A stretch of DNA of 64,000 nucleotides from Gammaproteobacteria bacterium (GTDB taxonomy: Bacteria; Pseudomonadota; Gammaproteobacteria; HK1), in contig JAJEAD010000023.1 of assembly GCA_022824305.1 (NCBI GenBank), positions 1-64,000 of the forward strand, read 5' to 3'. Within the stretch, counting starts at the first letter, position 1, and every line of letters starts with the position of its first letter. The notes beneath the pieces were generated by a model. The model was given only the letters and a program-made list of their open reading frames with translations, was not told the DNA's origin and ran no database searches. Positions 7,822 through 17,016 of this stretch are shown here, piece after piece. The position numbers and the translations under genes were made by a program.

Positions 7822-9072
7822 ATGGCGGAGGCCTGGCTGATCGGCGCGTTCTCGACCGCGTTCGGCAAGAAGCCGGACCGGAGCTACAAGGACCTCACCC
7901 GCGAGGCGTACCTCGGGGTCCTCGCCGACGCCGGAATGGACGGCGGCGCCGAAGTCGACCTCGCCTGGTTCGGCAACTGCACCATGCACATGGACCGGCA
8001 GGCGAACTCCAGGGGCCAGGTGTGCATGGCGCCGCTGGTGGGCGAAGGGCTCTTCCCGGAACGCGTCCCGCTCGTGAACATCGAGAACGCCTGCGCCACC
8101 ACCGCGAGCGCGCTTGCCGCGGCAACCTTCGCGGTGCGGGCGGGAGCCTCCCGGCTTGGCCTGGTGATCGGCGCGGAAAAGCTCATCGATTCGGACACCG
8201 GCCGGGGCCGCTTCGAGGCATTCGACGGCACCCTCGACCAGTTCGACCCGGAGGAGTGGCGGAGCTACTACGCGTCCGCGGGCGAAGCGTCGGGCAAGCC
8301 CTTCGAGGTGGGCGGCGGCCGCACCCCCTTCATGGACACCTACGCCATGCAGGCCTGCTACCACATGAAGCGCCACGGGACCACGCAACGCCAGTTCGCG
8401 GTGGCCGCTGCCAACGCCCACAACTTCGGCGCCGACAACGAGCGCGCGCAGTACCGTTTCCGCACCACCCCGGAGAAGGTCCTCGCGGACCGCGAGATCT
8501 CTTACCCGCTGACCCGCGCGATGTGCGCCCCGATGGGGGACGGGGCCGCGGCGCTCCTGGTGGCGAGCGAGGACTTCCTGCGCGACTGCCCGCCGCCGGT
8601 GCGCGAGCGCGCGGTCAGGGTTCGCGCCTGCGGGCTGAGCGGCGGCAAGTACCGCGCGCTCGACGAACGCGGCCTGAGCTACGCGGCGGCGCAGCGGGCA
8701 TACGCCCAGGCCGGGGTAGCGCCGGCGGACATCGACGTCGCCGAGGTGCACGACGCCACCGCCTTCTCCCACCTCTACCAGTGCGAGATGCTGGGATTCT
8801 GCCCGGAGGGGGAAGGCGGACGTTTCGTCGAGTCGGGGGAGACGGGACCCGGCGGAAGGATTCCCCTCAACACTTCGGGAGGCCTCATCGCAAAGGGGCA
8901 TCCCATCGGCGCCACCGGCGCCTCGATGATCGTCGAGCTCGCGGAACAGCTCCGCGGCGAGGCGGGAGCGCGCCAGGTACCGGGCGCGCGCCTCGGCCTC
9001 GCTGAGAACGGCGGCGGGGTCATCGGCTTCGACGAGGCGGTGTGCGTGGTCACCATCCTCGAGCGCGGCTGA
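7822..9072 (+). CDS. Thiolase-family protein (SCP2-thiolase/lipid-transfer type)
   Basis: 416-residue thiolase-fold enzyme. The nucleophile is Cys91 in ENACATTASAL, and the oxyanion/base region VAEVHDATAFSH and GGLIAKGHPIGATG (His360) are present. The second catalytic cysteine of degradative thiolases is absent: the usual CxG motif reads ENGGGVIGF. This is typical of the SCP2-like or non-condensing subgroup, so the reaction may be thiolysis of a branched or unusual acyl-CoA. GGAGCAGGAAG precedes the ATG. It is the first of five same-strand catabolic genes, although 177 bp separates it from the next. Confidence 0.88.
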   Translation: MAEAWLIGAFSTAFGKKPDRSYKDLTREAYLGVLADAGMDGGAEVDLAWFGNCTMHMDRQANSRGQVCMAPLVGEGLFPERVPLVNIENACATTASALAAATFAVRAGASRLGLVIGAEKLIDSDTGRGRFEAFDGTLDQFDPEEWRSYYASAGEASGKPFEVGGGRTPFMDTYAMQACYHMKRHGTTQRQFAVAAANAHNFGADNERAQYRFRTTPEKVLADREISYPLTRAMCAPMGDGAAALLVASEDFLRDCPPPVRERAVRVRACGLSGGKYRALDERGLSYAAAQRAYAQAGVAPADIDVAEVHDATAFSHLYQCEMLGFCPEGEGGRFVESGETGPGGRIPLNTSGGLIAKGHPIGATGASMIVELAEQLRGEAGARQVPGARLGLAENGGGVIGFDEAVCVVTILERG

Positions 9073-9249
9073 GCGGAGCGTCCACGAGGCGCGCCCGGGG
9101 CATCCGCCGCCGCGACAGTCGACTCGGGCGATCCGACGCTTCCCGCACACACTTCAGTTGACTGACCATTCGGACCTGAACTCCGAGTCTTCAAGGTACG
9201 CCGCGTCGGCCGTACCGTGTCGTTCCACGCTCATCGGAGACACAGAAAC

Positions 9250-10800
9250 TTGTTGAATGTGCTCTTCATCACCGCGGATCAGTGGCGCGGTGACTGCCTG
9301 TCCGCGCTCGGCCACCCTTGCCTTCGCACCCCGCATCTCGACCGGCTCGCGGAGTCGGGGGTGCTGTTCACGCGCCACTACTCGCAGGCGTCGCCGTGCA
9401 GCCCGGGACGGGCGAGCCTCTACACCGGGCTCTACCTGCACCACCACCGCGTGGTGATGAACGGGACGCCGCTCGATGCGCGTCACACGAATGTCGCGCT
9501 CGAGGCGCGCAGGCTCGGCTACGAGCCCCTGCTCTTCGGCTACACCGACACCGCGGTGGACCCGAGGTCCCGCGCCCCCGGCGACCCCGATCTCCTGCGT
9601 ACCTACGGCGGCGTGCTCCCAGGCATGACTCCGGTGGTTCCGATGGACGACGACTACTGGCCGTGGCGGCGGCACCTCGCGCGCCGAGGGTACGAGGTGC
9701 CGGAGGACACCAATGCGCTCTTCGCACCGGGCCATGACGACCGCGCTCCCGGCCAGGCGATCAGCGGCGCCGCGTGCGCCTGGCCAACGCAGGACAACGC
9801 CGCGGGTTTCCTTACCGACAAGGTGATCGAGCACCTGGGCGCGCAGGCACCGGAGCCCTGGTTCGCGCATGTCTCCTACCTGGCCCCGCACCCGCCCTTC
9901 ATCGCCTCCGCGCCCTACAACGCGATGTACGATCCCGATGAGGTTCCACCTCCGGTGCGGGCGTCCACGCCGGAAGAGGAAGCGCGCCAGCACCCCTACC
10001 TCGCCTGGCACCTCCGTCACCAGCGCGATTCCGGCATCGCGTGGGACTTCGACCCGCGCGACAACCTCTCGCTCGGAGATGGGGACATCCGGCAGGCGCG
10101 TGCGAACTACTACGCAATGATGAGCGAGGTCGACGCCCAGGTCGGGCGCCTGATCGAAGCCCTGAGCGCGAGCGGGGCGTACGAACGCACCCTGGTGGTG
10201 TTCACCTCGGATCACGGGGAGCATCTCGGCGACCACTGGCAGTTCTCGAAGTTCTGCTACTTCGATCAGGCCTTCCACATACCGCTCATCATCCGGGATC
10301 CGCAGCCGGAGGCCTCGTCCGGACGCGGCCGGCGGGTGAACGCCTTCACCGAGAACGTCGACGTGATGCCGACGATCCTCGAAACGCTCGGCGCGGAGGC
10401 GCCTGTGCAGTGCGACGGGGAATCGCTGGTGCCCTTCCTCTCCGGAGACACTCCCGGGCAGTGGCGCCGGGAAGCGCACTTCGAGTTGGACTTCCGCTAC
10501 GTACTGGACGAGTCGGGCTACGAGACACTCGGTCTGACGCCGGATCAGTGCGCGCTCTGCGCCCTGCGGGGAGAGCGCTACAAGTACGTGCACTTTACCG
10601 GCCTGCCTTCGCTCTTCTTCGATCTGCAGGAGGACCCGGGAGAGTTCGTCGACCGAAGCGGGGACCCGGGCTGCCGGGACCGCGTGCTCGAGCACGCCCA
10701 GCGCATGCTGAGCTGGCGCATGAACCACGACGATCGCCGGCTCGCCAATACCCGGCTGACCCCTGAGGGGATGGTCGAGCGGAGACCCCGGCGCGCTTAA
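9250..10800 (+). CDS. Sulfatase/phosphonate monoester hydrolase family enzyme
   Basis: Alkaline-phosphatase-superfamily hydrolase of about 516 residues. The formylglycine motif CSPGR begins at residue 50, and the metal ligands are seen in FITADQWRGD (N-terminal Asp pair) and TSDHGEHLGDHWQFSK. The cysteine-type motif needs conversion to formylglycine; no generating enzyme is encoded here. Length and the TADQWRGDCL opening resemble phosphonate monoester hydrolases as well as choline-sulfatase-like enzymes, so the substrate (sulfate, phosphate or phosphonate ester) is open. I prefer TTG 9250, nine bases after GGAGA, over the GTG at 9217, which adds 11 residues without family support. Confidence 0.87.
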   Translation: MLNVLFITADQWRGDCLSALGHPCLRTPHLDRLAESGVLFTRHYSQASPCSPGRASLYTGLYLHHHRVVMNGTPLDARHTNVALEARRLGYEPLLFGYTDTAVDPRSRAPGDPDLLRTYGGVLPGMTPVVPMDDDYWPWRRHLARRGYEVPEDTNALFAPGHDDRAPGQAISGAACAWPTQDNAAGFLTDKVIEHLGAQAPEPWFAHVSYLAPHPPFIASAPYNAMYDPDEVPPPVRASTPEEEARQHPYLAWHLRHQRDSGIAWDFDPRDNLSLGDGDIRQARANYYAMMSEVDAQVGRLIEALSASGAYERTLVVFTSDHGEHLGDHWQFSKFCYFDQAFHIPLIIRDPQPEASSGRGRRVNAFTENVDVMPTILETLGAEAPVQCDGESLVPFLSGDTPGQWRREAHFELDFRYVLDESGYETLGLTPDQCALCALRGERYKYVHFTGLPSLFFDLQEDPGEFVDRSGDPGCRDRVLEHAQRMLSWRMNHDDRRLANTRLTPEGMVERRPRRA

Positions 10801-10836
10801 ACTACCGGCCTTCCTTCCGACCGGGAGCCCCTCTCC

Positions 10837-11664
10837 TTGGCAAGCGAACTCCATGCCGCCCGCACGCGACCCGTTGAGGGTCGACTCGCAGGCCGGGCGG
10901 CGGTAGTGAGCGGAGGGGCGTCCGGCATCGGGCGCGCGACCTGCGCACGACTTGCGGCGGAGGGCGCGAGCGTCATCGTCGCCGACCTCGACCGCGAGGC
11001 GGGCGCTTCGGTCGCGGCCGGGATCGGCGAAGGGGCAGTCTTTCATCCCCTGGACGTGACCGACCGGGACGGCTGGCAAACCGTGACGGGGAAGGCGCTT
11101 TCCCTCTTCGGCCACTTCGACATCCTCATCAACAGCGCGGGAATCCTCGCCGGGGGCACGGTCGAGGACACGAGCCTCTCCGCGTGGCGCCGCATGCTCG
11201 ACGTCAACCTCAAGGGAACATTCTTCGGCTGCCAGGCCGCGGTAGCGGCGATGAAGTCGAGAGGCGGCGGAGCCATCGTCAATCTCTCCTCGATCGCGGG
11301 CATCCGGGGCGCGCCGGATCTCTTCGCCTACGATGCCTCGAAGGGGGCGGTGCGCGCGCTCACCAAGGAGGTCGCGGTCTACTGCGCGCGGCAGGGGTAC
11401 GCGATCCGCTGCAACTCCGTGCACCCCGCCGTCGTGCGCACCCCGATGGTCAGGGACTACTTCGCGGACCGCCCGAGCGACGACCCGAGCACCCTCGACG
11501 ACTGGGTGGGCACCCAGGCGATCAAGCGGCCCGGGGAGCCGGAGGAGATCGCGGCACTGGTCGCCTTCCTCGTCTCCGACGAGGCGAGCTTTGCCACCGG
11601 GGCGGAGTTCGTCATCGACGGCGGCGCCACCGCGGGGGTGGGGCGCAGGACTCCGTCCCCCTAG
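10837..11664 (+). CDS. Short-chain dehydrogenase/reductase (SDR)
   Basis: 275-residue classical SDR starting at TTG 10837 after a GGGAG site. It contains SGGASGIGRAT (cofactor loop), VADLDRE (an Asp at the end of the second strand, favouring NAD+), INSAGILAGG, NLSSIAG with the catalytic Ser, and YDASKGA with Tyr and Lys. The C-terminal part FVIDGGATAG is also typical. It follows the sulfatase-like gene by 36 bp and precedes the amidohydrolase, so it probably oxidises an alcohol intermediate in the same route. Confidence 0.9.
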   Translation: MASELHAARTRPVEGRLAGRAAVVSGGASGIGRATCARLAAEGASVIVADLDREAGASVAAGIGEGAVFHPLDVTDRDGWQTVTGKALSLFGHFDILINSAGILAGGTVEDTSLSAWRRMLDVNLKGTFFGCQAAVAAMKSRGGGAIVNLSSIAGIRGAPDLFAYDASKGAVRALTKEVAVYCARQGYAIRCNSVHPAVVRTPMVRDYFADRPSDDPSTLDDWVGTQAIKRPGEPEEIAALVAFLVSDEASFATGAEFVIDGGATAGVGRRTPSP

Positions 11665-11729
11665 GCCCGCGTCCGGCGCCCCCTGCCCCCGCTCACCGCC
11701 TTCCACCATCTGCACAGGAGAATCGACGA

Positions 11730-12872
11730 ATGGCGAAGAACGGCTTCCGGGTCATGGACAGCGACATGCACGTGATGGAGCCTCCCGATCTGTGGCAGCG
11801 CTACATCGATCCGTGCTACCGGGACCGGGCCCCGGTCGGCACCACCGACTACCTCGTCGATATCCACCTGATGCACGACGGGGAGGTCATCTCCCGCTTC
11901 CGGCGCGCGATGGAGGGCAACGACAAGGTGGTCGCGCAGTGCGAGCGATTCGGGCGCCTGGAGCAGTTCCGGGAGTTCGACCGCCGGGGGTGGGATTCCC
12001 GCACCCAGCTCGAGGCCATGGACGCCGAAGGCATCGACGTCGCGGTCCTCTTCCCCACCCGCGGCCTCTTCGCGCACGCCAAGGAGTACGACGACGACGG
12101 GCTGGCCGCCGCCATATCGCGCGCCTACAACGACTGGATGGCGGACTTCTGCGCGGCGGACCCCGAGCGCCTCTACGGCGCCGCGATGGTGCCGGCGCAG
12201 AACGTGGAGGCGGCGGTGTCGGAGACCCGGCGGGCCAGGGAGGAGCTCGGCTTCAAGAGCATCTTCCTGCGGCCCAACCCGGTGCGCGGCCGCAACTGGA
12301 ACAATCCCGTCTACGACCCGCTCTGGGCGGAATGCGAGAAGCAGGGTCTCGCGGTCGGCTTCCACGAGGGCACGCCCTGTCGTCTGCCGGTCGCGATCGG
12401 CGAGCGTTTCGACGGCGTCCACGAAGACCTCTGGATGACCGAGCACGTGTCGGCCCATCCCATCGAGGCGATGTACGCGTGCCTCTCCATCGTCGGCGGC
12501 GGCGTGTGCGAGCGCTTTCCCGGCGTGCGCTTCGCGTTCCTCGAGGGCAACTGCAGCTGGCTCCCCTTCTGGCTGTGGCGCATGGACGAGCACCACGAGC
12601 TCCGGGAGACGAACGTCCGGGACACGCTGCCCCTGCGCCCGAGCGAGTACTTCGCGCGGCAGTGCTTCGCCGGGGTGGAGGCCGACGAGGACATCGCCGA
12701 GGATGTCTTCCGGCGTCTCGGCAACGACTCCATCGTGTTCTCCACCGACTTCCCGCACTCCGACTCGCGCTATCCGCATTCGGTGGAGACTTTCCTGGAG
12801 CAGCCCTTTTCCGACGAGAGCAAACGCAAGGTCCTCTGGGACAACTGCGCCCGGCTCTACGACTTCGATTGA
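11730..12872 (+). CDS. Metal-dependent amidohydrolase (amidohydrolase_2 / ACMSD-like TIM barrel)
   Basis: 380-residue hydrolase or decarboxylase. The opening VMDSDMHVMEPPDLW replaces the HxH of classic amidohydrolases with DxH, which is common in this subgroup. Further hallmarks are the HEGTPC strand, SAHPIEAM with a His ligand, FAFLEGNCSWLPFWLWRMDEH and STDFPHSD near the C terminus. Relatives include aminocarboxymuconate-semialdehyde decarboxylase and 2-hydroxy-acid C-C or C-N hydrolases. CAGGAG precedes ATG 11730. Its stop overlaps the next start by one base (TGATG), so the two are co-translated. Confidence 0.88.
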   Translation: MAKNGFRVMDSDMHVMEPPDLWQRYIDPCYRDRAPVGTTDYLVDIHLMHDGEVISRFRRAMEGNDKVVAQCERFGRLEQFREFDRRGWDSRTQLEAMDAEGIDVAVLFPTRGLFAHAKEYDDDGLAAAISRAYNDWMADFCAADPERLYGAAMVPAQNVEAAVSETRRAREELGFKSIFLRPNPVRGRNWNNPVYDPLWAECEKQGLAVGFHEGTPCRLPVAIGERFDGVHEDLWMTEHVSAHPIEAMYACLSIVGGGVCERFPGVRFAFLEGNCSWLPFWLWRMDEHHELRETNVRDTLPLRPSEYFARQCFAGVEADEDIAEDVFRRLGNDSIVFSTDFPHSDSRYPHSVETFLEQPFSDESKRKVLWDNCARLYDFD

Positions 12873-13786
12873 TGCGCCCGGACTCCGGGCGAAAGCTGGG
12901 CCTCGTCGGCCTCGGCGCGGTGGGCGGCCGACTGGCCGCCCGGCTCCTCGAGCGCTTCGGGTCGCTCGCCGTCCTCGACGCCGACCCGGGAAAGCTCGTG
13001 GATGCGCGCGCGCGGGGAGCGCACGCCGTGGACGACGCCCGGAGCCTGGGCGGAAGCTGCGACATCGTCCTCCTCTCGCTCCCGTCGCCGGCGGCGGTGG
13101 TGGCGGTCATGGACGGCGCGCACGGGCTGCTCGCCGGCATCCGGGAGGGCGCGGTGATCGTCGACACGAGCACGCTCGCCCCCGACACCAGCATCGAGTG
13201 GGCGCAACGGACCGAGCGCCGGGGCGCCCGCTACCTCGATGCGCCGATCACCTGCAACGTGACGCCGGGGGGCGGCACCGCGGCGGCGGCCGGTGGCGAG
13301 CTCACGTTCCTCGTGGGCGGCGCGCGCGAGGCCTTCGACGCGGCGCACGACGTGCTCGAAGCGCTGGGCCGGCGCTTCCACCACCTCGGGCCGCCGGGTT
13401 CGGGCAGCGTCATGAAGCTCGTGAGCAACCACATCTCGGGGATCCAGACCCTGGCCATCGCCGAAGCCCTGAGCCTCGCGCAGTCCTGCGGCTTCTCCCC
13501 GGAACGCACCCTCGAGATCTGCTCCGATACCGTCGCCTCGTCCTACGTCCTGGATTCCATCGTCAGGGCCCGCCTCGCCGGCGCGGCGGAGAACACGCAC
13601 TTCGCCATCGAGCTCATGGCCAAGGACCATCGCCTGGCCGCGTCGCTCGCCGAGGAGCGGGGCGTCGAGCTCCCCATGAATCGCCGTGCGCTCGAGATCT
13701 GCGAAGAGATGTGCGCCGCCGGCTACGCCCGGCGCGACAACGTGGCGAGCGTGGAGTACTTCAGAAAGCGCAACGGCCTCGCGTGA
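12872..13786 (+). CDS. NAD(P)-dependent 3-hydroxyisobutyrate dehydrogenase-like oxidoreductase
   Basis: 304-residue beta-hydroxyacid dehydrogenase. GLVGLGAVGGRLA is the N-terminal nucleotide loop, VDTSTLAPDTS the conserved serine-threonine segment, DAPITCNVTPGG the substrate-binding loop, and GSVMKLVSNHISG carries the catalytic Lys and Asn of the family. Its length fits. It is translationally coupled to the amidohydrolase. In this cluster it could oxidise or reduce a small hydroxyacid; tartronate semialdehyde reductase-like activity is an alternative. Confidence 0.9.
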   Translation: MRPDSGRKLGLVGLGAVGGRLAARLLERFGSLAVLDADPGKLVDARARGAHAVDDARSLGGSCDIVLLSLPSPAAVVAVMDGAHGLLAGIREGAVIVDTSTLAPDTSIEWAQRTERRGARYLDAPITCNVTPGGGTAAAAGGELTFLVGGAREAFDAAHDVLEALGRRFHHLGPPGSGSVMKLVSNHISGIQTLAIAEALSLAQSCGFSPERTLEICSDTVASSYVLDSIVRARLAGAAENTHFAIELMAKDHRLAASLAEERGVELPMNRRALEICEEMCAAGYARRDNVASVEYFRKRNGLA

Positions 13787-13902
13787 GCGCCTCGCGCTCC
13801 GGCGTCGTCGCCATCGGACGCGACTGTTCCTGCTGAGACATTGGCGGCGAGGGACGAGCTTGCGTCCGTGCCCGCGAGCGCATCGCTCCTTCGCCTCCCT
13901 GC

Positions 13903-13919
13903 GTTGCCGAATCGGCAAC
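13903..13919. promoter_or_regulatory. 17-bp palindrome upstream of the transporter operon
   Basis: GTTGCCGAATCGGCAAC is a perfect inverted repeat of 8-bp arms around a single A, 80 bp before the binding-protein ATG and followed by the only AT-rich stretch of the gap (GGAAAATAGCAATTC). This is a good position for a dimeric regulator's operator. Which regulator binds is unknown; the LysR gene at 20683 is one candidate. Confidence 0.5.
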
Positions 13920-13999
13920 CCATCGCACGGAAAATAGCAATTCCCCCGCACACCCCGTGGGTCTATGGTTGCCCGGAGCCGTCACCCGGGAGGTCAACC

Positions 14000-15046
14000 A
14001 TGGCAGATCGCAATCAATCCCTCTCGCCGCTCAGCCGCCGCAGGATTCTCCAGTACGGCGCGACACTCGGCGGCGCCGCGGCCGTGTCGTCCTTCGTCAC
14101 CGTGGAGGCGCTCGCCGCCGGCAAGGCGAAGGTCAACCTGCAGCTCGGCTGGCTCGCCAGCAACGGCATCATGGGCGAGGTCGTGGCCAAGCGCACGGGC
14201 ATCTACGAAGAGGAAGGCATCGAGCTCGAAGTCACGCCGGGCGGACCCGGGGTGGACGGCGTCGCCTCCGTTGCCGCCGGCCACGCGCAAGTCGGCCATC
14301 TCTCCTCCAGCCCCTCGCTCATGCTGGCGCGCTCCGCCGGCATCCCGGTCAAGGCCTTCGCCGCCGGCTACCAGAAGCATCCCTTCACCTACTTCTCGCT
14401 CGAGAGCGACCCCATCCGGACCCCGAAGGACATGATCGGCAAGACCATCGCCACCCAGCCCACGGCGGTGATCCTGCTCCGCGCGCTGCTCGCGAAGAAC
14501 GGCATCGCCGAAGATCAGGTCGAGGTGGTCAAGATGGGCAGCGACATGAACCAGCTCATGACCGGCCAGGCCGCCGCCGTCACCGGTTGGATGACCAACA
14601 CCAATGCGCTCAAGGTCCTCGGCGACGGCCGCGTCGACATGATGCTGTGGGATGCCGGCATCCAGCTCTACGCCAACGTCTACTACACCACCGACGACAT
14701 GCTGGCGAACCACGCGGACGTGCTCACCCGCTTCCTCACCGGCACGGCCCGGGGATGGGGAGAGGCCCGCAAGGACCCGGAGGCCGGCGTCGACCACCTC
14801 GTGGCGGAATACAGGAACCTGAGCCGCGAGAGCGAGCTGGAAGCGGTCGGGGCGGTGCTCGGCTTCTCGTTCAACGAGGTGACCGGCAAGGAGGGCTGGG
14901 CGGCCATGAACCCGGCCAACTGGCAGGCCCAGATCGATTCCTACGACGAGCTGAAGCAGTTCAAGGGAGAGACGCCGACGGTGGACGACGTCATGACCAC
15001 GGATATCCTGGACGCGACGGAGTCCGTGAGGAAGCAGATTGGATGA
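14000..15046 (+). CDS. ABC transporter substrate-binding protein, nitrate/taurine (NMT1/SsuA) type
   Basis: 348-residue periplasmic binding protein. The N terminus carries a twin-arginine-like signal (SRRRILQYGATLGGAAAVS ending near ALAAG), so export may be by Tat. The mature part begins KVNLQLGWLASNGIMGEVVAKRTGIYEEEG, a clear NMT1/THI5-like pattern, followed by SSSPSLMLARSAGIPVKAFA. GGGAGG lies upstream of ATG 14000. The stop overlaps the ATPase start by ATGA. Ligands of this group include nitrate, sulfonates, pyrimidines and aromatics; this one is probably the substrate of the adjacent catabolic genes. Confidence 0.9.
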   Translation: MADRNQSLSPLSRRRILQYGATLGGAAAVSSFVTVEALAAGKAKVNLQLGWLASNGIMGEVVAKRTGIYEEEGIELEVTPGGPGVDGVASVAAGHAQVGHLSSSPSLMLARSAGIPVKAFAAGYQKHPFTYFSLESDPIRTPKDMIGKTIATQPTAVILLRALLAKNGIAEDQVEVVKMGSDMNQLMTGQAAAVTGWMTNTNALKVLGDGRVDMMLWDAGIQLYANVYYTTDDMLANHADVLTRFLTGTARGWGEARKDPEAGVDHLVAEYRNLSRESELEAVGAVLGFSFNEVTGKEGWAAMNPANWQAQIDSYDELKQFKGETPTVDDVMTTDILDATESVRKQIG

Positions 15047-15852
15047 CGCAAGGCACCGCCGCGGCGGTGGTCGCTGACCCTGCCGCCGCCGCGGCCATTT
15101 CGGTCCGCGAGCTCTCGGTTCGATTCGACACGGAGGCCGGCGGCGTCACCGCCCTCGACCGGGTCGGCTTCGAGGTGCCGGAGGGTGGCTTCGTCACCAT
15201 GCTGGGGCCGTCGGGATGCGGCAAGTCGACGCTGCTGCGGGCCATCGCGGACCTGGTGCCGATTGCCGGCGGCGCCATCGAGGTGTTCGGCCGCACGCCG
15301 GAGCAGGCCCGCCGGGCGCGGGACTTCGCCTTCGTGTTCCAGGACGCGACCCTGCTGCCCTGGCGCAGCGCCGTCGACAACGTCCGTCTGCCCCTGGAGG
15401 TCGGCCGGCGCGCCGGACAGGTCAAGCAGCATGCCGAGGCGGAAGAGCTGCTGGCGCTGGTGGGACTGGAGGGACGCGAGGACGCCCTGCCCCACGAGCT
15501 CTCGGGCGGGATGCGCCAGCGGGTGTCGATCGCCCGGGCGCTGGTCTACCGGCCCCGGGTGCTGCTGATGGACGAGCCCTTCGGCGCCCTGGACGAGCTG
15601 AAGCGCGACAAGCTCAACGAGGAGCTCCTGCGCATCTGGCGAGAGACCGGCACCACCGTCATGTTCGTGACCCACTCGGTGCCGGAGGCGGCATTCCTCG
15701 GCCAGAAGTGCCTGGTGCTCTCCGCCCAGCCCGGCCGGGTGCGCGAGTACGTGGACATCGAGTTCGCCTCGCCGCGGGTCCTCGGCATGCGCGACACGCT
15801 GGAGTTCGTGCAGGTCACCGCGCACCTGCGCGGTCTTCTGGAGGAGGCGTGA
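15043..15852 (+). CDS. ABC transporter ATP-binding protein (SsuB/TauB type)
   Basis: 269-residue nucleotide-binding subunit. Walker A is GPSGCGKST, the Q loop FVFQDATLLPWR, the signature ELSGGMRQRVSIARAL, Walker B VLLMDEPFGALDE and the H loop MFVTHSVPEA. The PW after the Q loop is typical of the nitrate/sulfonate class. It starts inside the binding-protein stop and ends inside the permease start, so the three subunits are tightly coupled. Confidence 0.95.
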   Translation: MTQGTAAAVVADPAAAAAISVRELSVRFDTEAGGVTALDRVGFEVPEGGFVTMLGPSGCGKSTLLRAIADLVPIAGGAIEVFGRTPEQARRARDFAFVFQDATLLPWRSAVDNVRLPLEVGRRAGQVKQHAEAEELLALVGLEGREDALPHELSGGMRQRVSIARALVYRPRVLLMDEPFGALDELKRDKLNEELLRIWRETGTTVMFVTHSVPEAAFLGQKCLVLSAQPGRVREYVDIEFASPRVLGMRDTLEFVQVTAHLRGLLEEA

Positions 15853-16754
15853 TGGCCGCGGCGAGCATGGAAGGCAAGGGCGCCGGTCGGGACTCGACGG
15901 AGCCCCGGCCGACCCGGGACTCGCGAAGCCTTCGGGCCGCCGATGTCACGGCGGCGGAGCGGAACGCCGGAGCCGCCCGCGTCGAACGCCGGGGAGCCCG
16001 GTGGCGGCACCGCCATGCACCGGCCGTCTTCGCCGCGATCGGAATGCTGGCCCTGTGGCAGATCGTCGTCGCCGGGTTCGCGGTGCCCACCTACATCGCG
16101 CCGAGCCCGGTCCAGGTCCTTCAGGTATTCGTCGAGCAGGGCGACATCCTGTGGCTCAACTTCTGGCCGACCCTGCTCGAAGCGGTGGCCGGCTTCGCGC
16201 TGGGCAACTCCATCGCGGTGGTGCTCGCGGTGTGGTTCGTGCACAACCGGCTCGCGGAGCGCGCCTTCTACCCCATTGCGGTCTTCGTCAACACCATCCC
16301 GATCATCGCCGTTGCCCCGATCCTGGTGCTCATGCTGGGCAACGGCTATGCGCCGAAGATCGTCATCGCGGCCCTGATCTGCTTCTTTCCGACCCTGGTC
16401 AACATGGTGCGGGGCCTCAAGGCGGTGAGCCCCCAGATGCTGGAGCTGATGCGGGTGCTCTCGGCCAGCGACCGGGAGATCCTGTGGAAGATCCGGCTGC
16501 AGAGCTCCCTGCCCTTCCTGTTCGCGGCGCTGAAGATCGCGTCGACCACCTGCGTCATCGGCGCCATCGTGGGCGAGTGGATCGGCTCGAACTACGGGCT
16601 GGGCTCGCTGATCATCGAGGCCACCTACAACTTCCGCGCTCCGCTGCTCTACGCCACCGTGATCCTGGGGGCGGGCCTCGCCGTGGCCTTCTTCGTGACC
16701 ACCACGCTGGTTGAACGGCGCGTCCTCAAGTGGAAGCCGGGCGCCGTCTTCTGA
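15852..16754 (+). CDS. ABC transporter permease (SsuC/TauC type)
   Basis: 300-residue inner-membrane subunit with an unusually long hydrophilic and arginine-rich N-terminal extension of about 55 residues before the first membrane segment (AVFAAIGMLALWQIVVAGF). About six membrane segments follow. The coupling loop EILWKIRLQSSLPFLFAALKIA is the EAA motif that contacts the ATPase. It overlaps the ATPase stop by one base (TGATG). The extension has no recognisable domain. The 262-bp gap behind it contains two GGATTCCCGCC/GTTCCCGCC-like patches but no gene. Confidence 0.93.
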   Translation: MAAASMEGKGAGRDSTEPRPTRDSRSLRAADVTAAERNAGAARVERRGARWRHRHAPAVFAAIGMLALWQIVVAGFAVPTYIAPSPVQVLQVFVEQGDILWLNFWPTLLEAVAGFALGNSIAVVLAVWFVHNRLAERAFYPIAVFVNTIPIIAVAPILVLMLGNGYAPKIVIAALICFFPTLVNMVRGLKAVSPQMLELMRVLSASDREILWKIRLQSSLPFLFAALKIASTTCVIGAIVGEWIGSNYGLGSLIIEATYNFRAPLLYATVILGAGLAVAFFVTTTLVERRVLKWKPGAVF

Positions 16755-17016
16755 GCCGGACGATGGGGATCGGACCAACCCGATACGGGCGGATTCGCGC
16801 GCCATGGATTCCCGCCTCCGCGCGAAGGGCAGATGGAGACAGCTCGGCAGACGCCCCCCGGCCCGTCATCGCCGCCTTTGCGGAAGGGACGGCAATGGGA
16901 GCAGTTGATCGTCCGCCGCTCTTCGTCGTTCCCGCCAGGGCGGAACTCGGATGTTTGCGGCAATCCGATGTCGCCTCGCGCAGGCGTTGACGGACAGAAC
17001 CACGGAGACCATGCGC

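Noticed and set aside
9154-11715. An 853-codon minus-strand frame opposite the sulfatase and SDR genes.
   Set aside because: Antisense shadow; the plus-strand products have intact catalytic motifs.
16803-16945. GGATTCCCGCC- and GTTCCCGCCAGGGCGG-like patches between the permease and FAD oxidoreductase genes, reminiscent of dispersed palindromic repeats.
   Set aside because: No complete stem or second full copy in the window; likely chance GC-rich sequence or too decayed to call.
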